Assembly (NCBI GenBank): GCA_023512835.1
Contig: CM042090.1
Location: 52,377,365-52,441,364 of the forward strand
Length of the DNA stretch: 64,000 bases
Reading direction: 5' to 3'
From: Taxillus chinensis
Taxonomy: Eukaryota; Streptophyta; Magnoliopsida; Santalales; Loranthaceae
Shown: positions 11,548 through 23,959 of the stretch, in pieces
Position numbering within the stretch: the stretch's first letter is position 1
Layout of the letters: each line of letters opens with the position of its first letter
The notes under the pieces: model-generated
Told to the model about the DNA's origin: nothing
What the model saw: the letters and a program-made list of their open reading frames with translations, nothing else
Databases searched by the model: none
Made by a program: the position numbers and the translations under genes

Positions 11548-12111
11548 GGCGGGCAGCAAGCAAAGAAGAACACAAGAACCCTAAACTCAAACTCAAGCCC
11601 TCATTATATAGACACTACCCACATCAAAACGACGTAGTTTTGATTAAGTAAACCCAGGATCAAAACGACGTAGTTTTGATCACACAAGTTAGCACCTTTC
11701 CGCACCCATATTGGCCAAAATACTCAGAATTTCAACATGGTCCTTTGGAGAAAGATCATTAGAATGTCAAAACCAAGGGAACCATGCAAAAATATGGCTG
11801 CACGCCAATTTGAACGTGAATTCCCAATTCATGTGCAACTCCAAATGGATTCCAAATGCACTCAAACTTCACCCCTAGCCTCCTTGCATCATTTAGAAGA
11901 CAACCACACTTGCACGTGAATTGGACCATTTCACGTGCACCTCACATACACGTCTGTTTAGCCTGAAACTTCTGTGGTAGATAGAGGACATCATTCTAAG
12001 CATCTTTCCTTTTGCACGTGAATTCATTTGAGCCCATTCACTAGGTCAAAATCTAGAAAAACTCTACTCAGAAGGCAAAACTGTGACTAACTCAAGGTAC
12101 GGGTCCTTACA
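10129..12111 (-). repeat. 5' LTR of element J (1983 bp)
   Basis: The plus strand runs from TGTCACGCCCC to GGTCCTTACA. It belongs to the same family as solo LTR R: both contain GAGCTATGGTTTGCTCACCC followed by a TTTTGCAGGGTTTAG stretch, in opposite orientation. It contains a CT microsatellite at 11498-11542 and a promoter-like block at 11604-11680. The five bases after it, TTATA, match the site in the uninterrupted copy of LTR I near 24940, supporting insertion of J into that LTR. Confidence 0.9.
11604..11680 (-). promoter_or_regulatory. J LTR promoter: two ACGT-core palindromes plus TATA box
   Basis: On the minus strand two copies of ATCAAAACTACGTCGTTTTG (11623-11644, 11659-11680) precede TATATAA (11604-11610), followed by a GA-rich leader. 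The AAAAC..GTTTT arms form an inverted repeat around an ACGT core of the kind bound by plant bZIP factors. The same arrangement recurs in LTRs B, C and R. Confidence 0.65.
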
Positions 12112-12462
12112 TTATACCTCTCAATATTATTAAATCTAATAATAATAATAATAATAACCTTAAAATAGTTATAATAATCATAATAATAACATTAAAATAG
12201 TAATAACTTGAATTTTTAGAATAATAATATTAGTAATGATAATAACATAATAATAATAAGAAGAATATACTTAATATATTAAAATACTTATATTTATAAT
12301 AATAATAATAAACCCAATAATGGAATCATAATAATAGTCATAACCTTAATTGTCATAATAATAATAACTCAAAACGCTCACGCTAAGGCCACGCTACCAA
12401 ATAGATATCCCTCACTCTATTCAGGGGGTAACTTTAATCTCACACAGGTATAGGTGTTTTCA
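12112..12462 (-). repeat. 3' LTR fragment of element I
   Basis: This matches 24940-25285, including long runs of AATAAT triplets. It is the right-hand part of I's 3' LTR; the rest was displaced to the left by J. On the minus strand it should begin TGTAAAGACC, but this copy has decayed at the very end to TGAAAACACC. It abuts a polypurine tract. Confidence 0.85.
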
Positions 12463-13928
12463 TCCTCCCCACCTTAGGACTTTTCGTCCCCGAAAAGTCA
12501 ACTTACTCAAGTGTCACAACTATCACTATGAGATGTCATAGACCTCAATATCTAACCAAGCCCAAACTCAAGCAAATATAATCACTGCCACCTAATCTGA
12601 CACACCCAAACCGTCTTACAAATTTACTAACCCACAAGCGGCGAGTTGATACAATATCTACCATATACCGAAACTAGCATGTGGTCTCAAGCAACGAATA
12701 AACACATGAATACAATTATAAAACAACATACAACAGAAAAAATAGCATAAAACAAACACTCACATAACACGATATCAGGAAACTCCTTACATTCTCTCCC
12801 CCTTAGGACTTTTTGTCCCCGAAAAAATGAACCATCCAACAATTCCAACGATAAGGGGCTCTAATCGCAATGTTAGGATCTAAAAACCGACTTAGCCATT
12901 AAACATTTATATTGTTAAGGCAATGCTTAGTCTACCAACCATGAACCAGCCCAATGCTTGAGGACATACCATTAACCCGTACGAAGCAACAATACTTTCA
13001 CCAATTCATGTTCCCTTGAACTTATAACGCATCCACTAACTATGCAACATAATGAAAGGGGAGTATCATCCTTTTGTAAATTATTTATGATCCCTCGCCA
13101 ACGCAACAAGACTTAGACATTCGGGTAACACATCCTTAGCTAAGTCACTTGGAACACAGCACAAACTAGCCCAACTCCAGTGGTAACTCTAGACTACGGA
13201 TAACCATGATCAGAATAACAAGGTTAAACAGACACCTAAACATGGCAAACTAACACCTCAACATAGTTAAACTAATACTTCAACCAGTAACCAATTTGTA
13301 TTAACTCGCCAAATAACCATCACAAACGAATCGTTAACGAAACAACACCATACAAACAACACCCTAACCGACCACATACGATCTTAAAATTATTCCAACT
13401 AATGCCAACATCACCACCAAAACTAAGTAATCTAACTGAATCCAAAACAATAAGGGTTAACACTAGGATCCAAAAATTAATCAAAGCATTATCAGCTCAA
13501 GTCAATATGATAAACTCACCTCCAAAATTAAACATTGCATAACCAAGGTCTAACATCCAACTCCCAATTAACCAATAGCCCGCAACAAGTCTAACAAGGA
13601 AATATTGCCTCACAAATCATGATTACATATTAGAAACAATATATCAGTCATATAACAATCACAAACAAAGCACAAAACAAAACAACAACAAAATGTCAAC
13701 GATCATGCGAATATCTACTCCCATGCGCGGAAGGAAGGTCACACCCAAATAGGCTCCACAAACACGGTAAGATGCCGCTGAATTACAGCCAAGTCCCCTT
13801 ACAAAGAGGGCTCCACAAACAAGCAACAAACTCGGCTATCATAACATGTCACAATGACCTCACCAAAGGAGAGCTCACCATGCTGGTCCACCATAAATCA
13901 TCCACCAGTCCCATATTATCATGCTTAC
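12463..13928 (-). other. 3' end of element I interior
   Basis: It begins with a polypurine tract (minus strand TAAGGTGGGGAGGA) and carries two GGGGACGAAAAGTCC-type motifs about 328 bp apart (near 12488 and 12816), the same doubled terminus seen in A and B. The inner motif would mark the pol stop region. Beyond 12830 I can read no pol domain on either strand, so the coding part is either very degraded or absent. It ends where K is inserted. Confidence 0.65.
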
Positions 13929-16900
13929 TGTCATCACCGGATTTCGTCCGGGGGAAAATCCGCTTTTAGGGGTGCGGTCCTCCCACCCTTCACCCGAATG
14001 GTGATGAAAAAGTAACAGAGTCGCTCGCCACCAACTGTTTTTGGGGTGCAGTTGGTCACCTAAAATGATCTACGTCACTGGAACTAGGTTCGGGAGTTAA
14101 TTACATGTGAGGAAGGTTTAGCACCCCCACAACGCCCTTTCGGTACCTATCTTAGGAGTGTGGAGGTTTCTAACTTGTTTTAACCGTTTGTTAGTCCATG
14201 ACAAAATTTTCCTATGGCCTATAGTTTAATTTTTTTAGTTGTTTGTTAAAGTTTGAAATTAAATCAAAATTACCCCAAGCCTCTAAGGGATATCCTAATG
14301 TTTTGTTTTGTTTTTGTTTTCTTTTTCTTTTTCTTTTTTCTTTTTTCTTTTTTGTTTTTTTGTTTTTGTTTTTGTTTTGTTTCGTTTTTGTTTTGTTTTT
14401 GTTTTTTTTTGACATTTTTGTTTTAGAAATTAAATTTAGTTTTAAAAGCTAAAAGAATCCTAAAGATTTTAAATTATCTAAGTCTTATGTTCAAAGTTTA
14501 AAACTTAAAATGCATGTTTTTTCCTTTTGATACTAAAGATGAAAAAAACAAAAATCCAAGTATTGAAAAGCCCAAGTGTTGGGAAAGGTTTTTTTTGTTT
14601 TGTTTGTTTTGTTTTTGTTTTTTTTTAAAAAGCATTTTTTAAAGAAATAAAATAATAACAAAACCATTTTTCTAAAACACAAAAATAAAAGTGTAGTGTG
14701 TGATTAGTGACATCCATAAAACAAACTCTCTCTTTCTTTCTTCCTTTTTCCTTTTTTTTTCTCTCTTCTTTTTTCTTTTTTTCTTCACTATGCTTGATTT
14801 ATAAATTACAAGCATTAGGTTATAAAACCCACAATTACATAATGCAATGGCCCGAAACTAACATTTATCCTAAGGCCAATTAAAAAAAATGAGACTAATA
14901 AATTTTACATGGGAAAAGAAAACAATAAAATTACATTAAAATGACATGAAAGCAAATAAACCTACAAAAATGGATCTACTATACCCAAAACAAAACGTGC
15001 AGACTACCCAGTAAAATAAACAAAACGAAAAAGAAAAAAATGCAAGCAAAAACCAAAACGAGCCTCTGCATGAATAAGAACCAAACCGCCACACAGACAC
15101 CAAAGCATAGGGGGAACAATAAAACATAATAAAGACTGGGCATCTAGAAAATACAGCCAACCAGACCACATTGAGCACTCAAACAGAAACAAAGGAAACA
15201 CTGATTAAACATGTCCATGCCGGAAAGCCCCAAAACTAAAAATGGTTTTTTTTTCTTATTTTTCCTCATTTATCTATTTTCTTCCCTTTCAATTTAAGAA
15301 CAACAACAGAGAAAAACAAGCAACATATGGGGAACAAAGGGGACTCACAGAGGGGGCATTCATTCACGTAGACTAGATAATACACCGCGATCATATTTGC
15401 CACTATTGTGTCCTTTTTTTGTTTTTTGTTTTTTTTTTTTGAAAAACCAGTGGCTAGAAATGTACAAGACAATTAGCAGAGACCATAAACACCAAAGCCA
15501 TAGCCACAAGCACCAAAGGTAGTCATTTTCACACAACAAACACAAATGTTATTTAAATTGGATCCAAGATGTATATGCTAACAATGACATGAAAACCAAA
15601 GGCTAATCAGAGACGAAATCAAATGAGGTAGTCAAATAATAAGAAAGGAAAGAAGGGGAAATACTCAACGCACAGATTGAAACAGGCTCTTGGAACACAA
15701 CATTTTTCTTTAAGACCACGAACCAGAGACACTTACTTCTAGCTTCTTCAAGTAGTCGATGGATGATAGTGGTAAAGGCTCAGCAGGACAGCGTTGCAGG
15801 AAGCGTGGCGGCGGCAAGGGAGCTCTCCTGATCAAAAGCGATGTCAGCGAGGAATGGCAGCAGTGGACTCATGGCTGACATAGTGTGGGCCGGCAAGGGA
15901 GCAGCAACTCTGTCACGCCACCGTTGGGGGGGGGGGGGGGGTGCGGGCATGATCGGAGGTGTCGTTAAGGAAGGCTGAGACGAGCCGTGGGTGGGCTGAG
16001 ACGAACTGTGGTTGGGGCGGTCGTCACCGGCTGGTTAGTGTGGGAGGACCATGGATTGACGCTCAATGAGCTATCATGGTGGAAGAGGGGCCGTGCAGGA
16101 CAGAGGATGCAGTGGCAACGGACGGCGGTGTGTTTTCCGACCAGGGGGACTCTCGATGGACGGTGAGACCGTGAGGGATATGAGAGATTGAGAGATTACA
16201 ATCTTGAAGACAGGTTTTTTTAATTGTGAGAGCCCCCCTTTGGATTGATGGTTTTGATGGGTTTAAATAGGGGAAGATGAATTAGGGTTTGAGTTCGAAT
16301 CAAGGGCGGCAAGAATTGGGCTTGGTGATGGGTTTGGCATGGCTAGCAGGGTGTAGGGACTAGGGAGGTATGGGGAAGCGTAGCCGGTTGTGCAGTGGCA
16401 GGAAGGAGAGCTGGTTTCGGCAAGGTAGGGGAAAGAGAGGAAGGAAAAAGGGGAAGGAATCCATACCAAGAGGGTCCGTGTGCCAGCACTGCATCTCTGT
16501 GCCTGGGGAAGAAGAACTGCTGTGCTGCTGCCTGCGTGAGAGAGACGGGACGGAGAGGGAGAAATCGAGAAGGGTTGACCGATTGGCTCTTTTTTTATTT
16601 TTGTTTTTCTTTGTTTTTTTATTTTGTTTTGTTTGTTGATTTTGTTATTTTTTTTGTTTTTTATTCTTAAACTAATTAATTAATGACATGTGGACTAGGG
16701 TAGGCGAAAAAAAATAGAAGATGGCGGCTAGGGTTTTTTATTTTTCAATTGGATAATTTTAACTGATATTTTCGGGTTTTTAGACTCGGGATGGCGATTC
16801 ATATTTTTTTTAAAAATTACGAGAAAATTATTTTTGGACTCAGGACATCGTGACGAGTGACCCCGTATCATTTTTATTTTGAAATGATTTTATTTTCACG

Positions 16901-17344
16901 TCAAGCCTGTACTCGATTATTTATTATCGAAAAACGTAATTTCTGATTTTTATTGAAAAAGGCTCCAAAAGCGAATATATATAATATATATGTCAAAGTT
17001 CTCAGAACGACGAGTAGAATGAGAATATGAGGTTTGTGACCTAATCCGGAGTATCGTTTGTAAAGTTATTTACCATTTTAACCATCGTTGCAGCTGAGCA
17101 CGCTGTTTTGACCATCGGGAATCGAGCGTGGTCAAAGGCGTTGATCCTCCACTTTGATTTTCTATTGTCCAGGACTAACACTTTGGCATTTGGAGACCTT
17201 TTTTGAATAATTTATTGAAATCGGGCATTTGCGGCTCGGTGGTCACGACTGGCTGTCTCCGTAAAATTTCAAAAAATCGAGGCGGCACAGAGGAAAATTG
17301 AATTTGATAAAATACATCCAACCCGGACAAAATGGGGTCCAACG
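13929..17344 (-). repeat. 3' LTR of K (about 3.4 kb)
   Basis: On the minus strand it opens CGTTGGACCCCATTTTGTCC, a mutated version of the TGTTGGACCCC that opens element O's LTR, and closes GGTGATGACA. It includes a T/TTTTG-rich tract (14300-14420), a 16-base G run at 15926-15941, and a TATA-like CTATTTAAACC on the minus strand near 16265. The short open frames here are low-complexity and unconvincing. Boundary evidence is the adjacent polypurine tract on one side and homology to the right LTR on the other. Confidence 0.8.
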
Positions 17345-17356
17345 TTACCCCTCTTT
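17345..17356 (-). other. Polypurine tract of K
   Basis: The minus strand reads AAAGAGGGGTAA directly before the LTR start. This supports placing the LTR end at 17344 even though the terminal dinucleotide has mutated from TG to CG. Confidence 0.7.
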
Positions 17357-20300
17357 GTGTATCGTTTGTGTACAAACGGTGCACAAAGATAAAACGGACT
17401 TATTTTGGATGGGTTGGACTACTTACTTGGCACACCTGTTGCCAAAGGAAGGTGGGTCTGTCCCCAAGAAATGAAAGAAGGTCATAAGGCTAGTGGAAAT
17501 TGAATAAGGCTGAAAAGGCATTTAAGGTTTGATTGAAGTTAAAGGCATTTAGGGCCAAACAAGGATGAAAAAGGCAGCTAAGGCCTAACAGAAAAATTGA
17601 GAAGACATCTAGGGCCTAAGAGGAATTGAAAAGGCAAGGTGGGATAGATGCAGAAGAACTACTTCCGGACTTCCCAAATGGAAAAAATGAAAAGGATAAG
17701 TGGAGGGAAACCACCTGCGGACTTACTCGAAATTAAAAAGAAAATGTGGGATAGATGCAGGGGAACTGCCTACGGACTTCCCGAAATTAAATTTAACATG
17801 TGAGGATAGGTACCGGAGAACTGCCGGTGGACTTCCTAAAAAGATGAAACAGAAAAAGTGGGATAAGTGTAGGAGAACTGCCTGCGGACTTACCAGAAGT
17901 AAATTTAAAAACTGAGGATAGTTACTGGGGACCTGCCGGTGGACTTCCTAAAAGCATAAAACGGAAAAGGTTGGATAAGTGCGGGGAACCGCTGTGGACT
18001 TCCCAAAAGTAAATTTAAAAACTTAGAATAGTTACCGGGGACCTGCCGGTAGACTTCCTGAAAGAATAAAAAAGAAAGGTGGGATAGGTGCATGAAAACT
18101 GTCTGCGGACTTCCCAAAAGAAAATTTAAAAACTGAGGATAGTTACCGGGGAACTGCCGGTGGACTTCCTGAAAGAATGAAAAAAGAAAGGTGGGATAGG
18201 TGCAAGGGAACTACCTGTGGACTTCCCAAAAGAAAATTTATAAACTGAGGATAGTTACCGGGGACTTACCGGTGGACTATCTTAAAGAAGAAAAAAGAAA
18301 GATGGGATAGGTGTAGGGGAACTGCCTGCGGACTTTCCAAAATTAAATTTAAAAAACTGAGGAGAGGTATTGGGGAACTGCCGGTGGACTTCCCGAAAGA
18401 ATAAAAAAGAAAGGTGGGATAGGTGCAGGGGAACTGCCTGCAGACTTCCCAAAGGGATAAAAAGATAAAGGTATGTACGGGGGATGACCTCTAAGGTTGA
18501 GAGGGACTGAAATGGCATCTAGGGTCCTGGAAAGAAATCAATGATTGCTAATGAAATTTGCTAATGACTCAATAGGGGCTCCCTCTACGAGTTCACTCAA
18601 AGAGATCACTCTACGAGGTTACCTGAAAAAGAAGAAAATGCTTATTTGATTGTCGCAGAGGCTGCTAGGGCTTAAGAAATCGCAAAGAATAACTTTCATG
18701 GTTTAACAATAGAAGCCTTCAGGGCTTGGTTATTTTGGGAAGCTTGTTGAGGATGATCTCTTGGGATCTTCAGAGGCATCAACATTCCTAAAACTGAAGA
18801 AAATGATAAATGTATACAAGTGATGCATGTAATGCAATGAAGTGCATGTCTAGGATGTAGGATGAATTTTATGTTAAAAGGGAGCTTAAACCACCGGGGT
18901 TGGCAACCGTGGAATTCAACTGGACTTGCTGGGGAATGGAATTTAGATCTCATCTGGAAAACTCTTTAATTGAGGGTGCTCCGGTTGTTGGGGAGGCTTG
19001 CCTACTTTCTCCAAAATCTCAGAATGCTCAATAAAACTTGTTCTGACTCAATTGAACCTTGCTAGGAGGTCATTGTATTCCTGGACGTTGGTTTTGGCCT
19101 TGGTTGGGGAGCAGGTTCATTTATTCGGGAACCTTTTCTTGCTTGGTTAGGGCATTCTTGCTGAGTGACACCCTAGGAAACTCAGTTGGGGCATAAGCAT
19201 TTTATTGAAAGCAACACACATAAGGCTGCTGAATTTTGAAAATAAAGTTTTGTTGAAATGATTTTTTTTTAAACATGAATATGCAGTGTAGAATCACACC
19301 TGTTTTCTTGCTTGAGAGAGGCAAAAGCTTTTGAGGGGAAGCCTTCCAAATTATCTAGGTGTAGCCTTCAGGTTGGTCTTGCATGGATTTGAGGGCTTAA
19401 AAATATCAATGGACAATTCTATCTGATGGCTTGGATCTAGGTATTCAGGGACAAGGTTAGAGGGAATGTATGGTTGCATGAATCTTGAGGCTTAGGGACT
19501 TGATTGGGATTCTGGCTGCTGGCTTGGTAGTCTTGGACTCTTGATGCTCTGAAGCTCAGGGAATGTTGGATGATGTTAGACCTTAGTGCTCAAAGGTTCA
19601 GTTGCAAATCTTGAACTTAATGCGTAGAGGCTAGATATGAGAGGATATCTGATTGCCGAAGTCTTAATGCTCAATGACTTGATTGGAGAAGATGTTAACT
19701 GATATTGGTCTTGAATGTTTGACCTTCTTTTCTTGGCTTTGAATTTTGCCCTTAGTGCCCCTTCGGGTTTTCACTAAGCCCGCCTTATTTTTTTGCTTGT
19801 TGTTCCTTCTACCTTGTAGATGGCTTTGTATTTTACCCTTGATGCCCTTACGGGTTTTCATGAAGTCCGCCTTAGGTATCCATGACTTGATCCTTTTTGA
19901 GCATTTGAGACATAATTTTGATCATTTAATCTGAAAGGACTTTAATAGGACCGTAATGTAGGCTTGGGCTACTGGTTTAACAAAAAAATGGTATAAAGTG
20001 ACTCAAACCTATTCTAGGCTAGAATTGATCCATAGTTTAAACTAACTTTACAAAATTACTAAAATTTTCCCAGTGCGGGGGTACTTTACAAAATTGTCCC
20101 AATACGGGATCTTCCTATACAAAATATTTCTTTCCTTCCTTTTTTTTTTCTAATTTAACAAACATTGCCCTGATTGTGGGGTATCTTTATGAGGGGTCTT
20201 CAAAAATGCCCTGATGTGAGAGTTATGTTTTCTCTTTCTTTCTTTTCTTTTGCTCTTTTTTTTTTCAAACAAAAACTACCCCCATTGTGGGGTATGTATC

Positions 20301-21835
20301 TATGAGGGGTCTTAAAAACTGACCCAATATGAGAATTATTTTATAACACTACCCCGGAATGGAGTTTTGCTATTTATAAATTGCCCCAATGTGGGGTGAA
20401 CTATGGATCGGGCTATGTCAAAGAAAACATATATTCAGGCTCAAAAGAGTTAGCAATGGTGGTATTACGAGGTAAGAAAAGATAGCCTCTCTTCATTTTA
20501 AACAATTAAAATTTGTCTTAAAATGCTCAAAATAGAAATGAACTTATCTTTTGGCGATAGAAGAAACCCTTCGGTGTCAAATGCCCCTGTTTGGAGTGGA
20601 TGCTGCTTCTCTTGAGTCTGGTCCTTTGATTTCAATGGTAACTGCTCCTTGATTGTCCTTTTGGCTTTGGCTAAACCTAAATAGCCCAGATTCTTTGTTC
20701 GGTATGCCCCTGTTGGGCTTATTACCCATGTCAAGAGAGTAAACAAGTGATAATGGACGTTGCACACAAAATGTGGGTAAAACAACTTAGTTTAAAAGAC
20801 ATGAATGCCAAATAAGGGAACAAAGTTCTAAAAATCGAAAGAGTATGCAAAATGTATGTACAATTTGTTTTATTGGAACTCTTTTTTTGTTGTCTTTCTT
20901 CTTTTTCTGGTTATGTAATGCATGAAGAACACATATGGATTAATGAAGACTAGTCTTAACTATCCCTAAACTAAGTAATGAATGCTTGAATGTACACCAA
21001 AATTTATGTTCGGTATTTATGTCCTAAGACTATATGAATAATTGTATGAATGAAGGTCAGATTAAAAGAATACCAATATACAAGATAAGATTAAAATAAA
21101 AAAAACATTAATATGTATAGAATGAAAACGAGGTTAGTAAAAAAGAATAATAATATACATAAGATAAGGTTAGTAAAACAATAATGTTCATATAAAAATT
21201 GCATAAATCGAAACAAGGTTAGTAAAAAAGAATAATAATATAAAGAAAAAATAATATATGAACAATAACAATAAGAATACTTACAAAAAAAAATATATAA
21301 CAAGAAAGCAATAATAAAATAATATGATCTAATATGAATGCACCTATCCTTCAAAAGGAAGGCTAAAATGAGCAAACAATATGTGGGTCAATGTCCCTAA
21401 TGGACTTTTACTGCTAAGCCTATCTTATTCGTTGGTTCCCAAGCTACCTCAAATAGAGGGCTCCGTACACCATGGGATTTACCAGAGGGGGGCCTTAGAA
21501 GGATAAGCCTTAAAAAGACCTCTAGCTTGAGTGAGGAGTCCGGGGTCCCTTTGCGGATAATGATCAACGCGCAGGGCACCCTAATAAACCCCGCTAACCT
21601 AAACTGTGATAAAAACCCGAGTATAGGGTTTATGCATGAATGCAACAATTAAGGAAAGCGGTAAAACACGACTATCATGGCATTAAAGCGCGTATATCAA
21701 AACTATTATGCAACGACGATTAAGTGTAGTAAATAAATTGGTTAAATAAAGAATAAATAAATAATGAAAGAATAAAAACAATTTAAAACAAACAATAAAC
21801 CTCCTAATCCTAATCCTAGGCCTAACTCTCTAACT
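17357..21835 (-). other. Non-coding interior of K
   Basis: Neither strand shows gag, protease, RT or integrase motifs, and the longest frames are under 100 codons with unremarkable composition. Apart from the tandem array at its left end, it holds gene-free sequence with repeated phrases such as CCCCAATGTGGGGT variants (about 20050-20400) and AT-rich runs near 21080-21340. The Tat/Ogre lineage is known for long untranslated regions, but a complete loss of coding makes K dependent on other copies. Confidence 0.75.
17640..18460. repeat. Tandem array in K, period about 112 bp
   Basis: Units are marked by GTGGGATAGGTGCAGGGGAA and its variants starting near 17747, 17857, 17967, 18075, 18191, 18302 and 18414. 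Each unit contains two related halves, one with GGGGAACTGCCTGCGGACTT and one with GGGGAACTGCCGGTGGACTT. About seven units are present with 80-90 percent similarity by eye. Internal arrays of this kind are known to seed satellite DNA in Ogre-type elements. Confidence 0.9.
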
Positions 21836-21855
21836 CGTCCCCAGCAGAGTCGCCA
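21836..21855 (-). other. Primer-binding site of K (Arg tRNA type)
   Basis: The minus strand reads TGGCGACTCTGCTGGGGACG two bases inside the 5' LTR. This is the arginine-tRNA-complementary PBS known from Ogre and related Tat elements. Confidence 0.88.
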
Positions 21856-21857
21856 GC

Positions 21858-23548
21858 TGTCATCACCGGATTTCGTCCAGGGAAAAATCCACTTTTAGGG
21901 ATGCGGTCATCCCACCCTTCACCCGAATGGTGATGAAAAAGTAACAGAGTCGCCACCAACTGTTTTTGGGGTGCGGTTGGTCACCTAAAATGATCTACGT
22001 CACTAGAACTAGGTTTGGGAGTTAATTACGTATGAGGAAGGTTTAGCATCCCCACAACTCCCTTTCGGTACCTATCTTAGGAGTGTGGAGGTTTTTAACT
22101 TGTTTTAACCGTTTGTTAGTCTATGAAAAAATTTCCTATGGCCTATAGTTCAATTTTTTTTAGTTGTTTGTTAAAGTTTGAAATTAAATCAAAATTACCC
22201 CAAGCCTCTAAGGGATATCCTAATGTTTTGTTTTGTTTTTTTGTTTTTTTGTTTTTGTTTTTGTTTTTGTTTTTGTTTTGTTTTTGTTTTTTTTTTTTGA
22301 CATTTTTGACCTTTTTTTTTTAGAAATTAAATTTAGTTTTAAAAGCTAAAAAAAATCCTAAAGATTTTAAATTATCTAAGTCTTATGTTCAAAGTTTAAA
22401 ACTTAAAATGCATGTTTTTTCCTTTTGATACTAAGGATGAAAAAAACAAAAATCCAAGTATTGAAAAGCCCAAGTGTTGGGAAAAGGTTTTTTTTTTTTT
22501 TTTTCTTTGTTTTGTTTTTCTATTTTTGTTTGTTTTGTTTTTGTTTTTTTTAAAAAGCATTTTTTAAAGAGATAAAATAATAACAAAACTATTTTTCTAA
22601 AACACAAAAATAAAAGTGTAGTGTGTGATTAGTGACTTCCATAAAACAAACTCTCTCTTTCTTTAATCCTTTTTCCTTTTTTTTCTCTCTCCTTTTTTCT
22701 TCTTTTTTCTTTTTTTCTTCACTATGCTTGATTTACAAATTATAAGCATTAGGTTATAAAACCCACAATTACATAATGCAATGGCCCGAAACTAACATTT
22801 ATCCTAAGGCCAATTAAAAAAAGAAAATGAGACTAATAAATTTTACATGGGAAAAGAAAACAATAAAATTACATTAAAATGACATGAAAGCAAATAAACC
22901 TACAAAAATGGATCTACTGTACCCAAAACAAAACGTGCAGACTACCCAGTAAAATAAACAAAACAAAAAAGAAAAAAATGCAAGCAAAAATGAAAACGAG
23001 CCTCTGCATGAATGAGAACCAAACCGCCACACAGACACCAAAGCATAGGGGGAACAATAAAACGTAATAAAGACTGGGCATCTAGAAAATGCAGCCAACC
23101 AGACCATAATGAGCATTTAGACAGAAACAAAGGAAACACTGATTAAACATGTCCATGCCGGAAAGCCCCAAAACTAAAAATGGTTTTTATTTCTTATATT
23201 TCCTCATTTCTATATTTTCTTCCCTTTCAATTTAAGAACAACAATAGAGAAAAACAAACAACATATGGGGAACAAAGGGGACTCACAGAGGGGGCATTCA
23301 TTCACGCAGACTAGATAACACACTGCGATCATATTTGTCACTATTGTGTCCTTTTTTTGTTTTTTTTTTTTTTTTTTGAAAAGCCAGTGGCTAGAAATGT
23401 ACAAGACAACTAGCAGAGACCATAAACACCAAAGCCATAGCCACAAGCACCAAAGGTAGTCATTTTCACACAACAGACACAAATGTTATTTAAATTGGAT
23501 CCAAGATGTATATGCTAACAATGACATGAAAACCAAAGGCTAATCAGA
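21858..23548 (-). repeat. 5' LTR of K, truncated
   Basis: It matches 13929-15611 closely and then stops abruptly at 23548. About 1.7 kb of LTR sequence that should contain the promoter is missing. The next base belongs to LTR I, so the junction reflects a deletion or recombination, and K has no 5' promoter here. Confidence 0.88.
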
Positions 23549-23907
23549 AATTATAACATCACACACATTATAATTCATTCAATAAGGGTTCACACTGAAT
23601 AATCCAATCATCGACAAAATTCCCGCAACCAACTCCTAGGATCCCAGTCACTATCATACAGCCATATATGGGACCTGCGGTGTCCCTAACGACAACCTAC
23701 CACATATGGGACCTGAGTTAACCAATCACATAGGGGACCTGTAGCCTCTTGCCAACCCTATGTTGGACCCTCTGATTAACCTAACTAGCTCTAGCATCAA
23801 TTCCACACATATAATCAATAAATAGAAATTTCAACCATCAGTGTTTAATACAAAAGCCATACACAATATTTAAATTAACAAATTAGTAATAACATACTAC
23901 AAATGAG

Positions 23908-23959
<52 letters not shown>

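Larger units (their letters stand above)
13929..23548 (-). mobile_element. Element K: non-coding Tat/Ogre-like retrotransposon
   Basis: A repeat starting TGTCATCACCGG occurs at 13929 and again at 21858. Next to the right copy is a PBS complementary to Arg tRNA, so the right copy is the 5' LTR. The left copy extends to 17344, and the right one breaks off at 23548 where I's 5' LTR begins. The interior of about 4.5 kb has no gag or pol, only non-coding DNA with a tandem array. The PBS type and the LTR opening, shared with O, place it near the Tat/Ogre lineage. It is best called a large non-autonomous derivative. The left flanking five bases are CTTAC; the partner site is lost. Confidence 0.85.

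Noticed and set aside
14212..14452. Lys/Asn-rich and Phe/Leu-rich frames in the K LTR
   Set aside because: Pure low-complexity TTTTG/T-tract translation; not conserved in the second LTR.
17700..18518. Short frames with a repeated GELPTDFPK-like phrase
   Set aside because: They come from translating the 112-bp tandem array; each unit shifts frame and stops accumulate, so no coding selection is evident.
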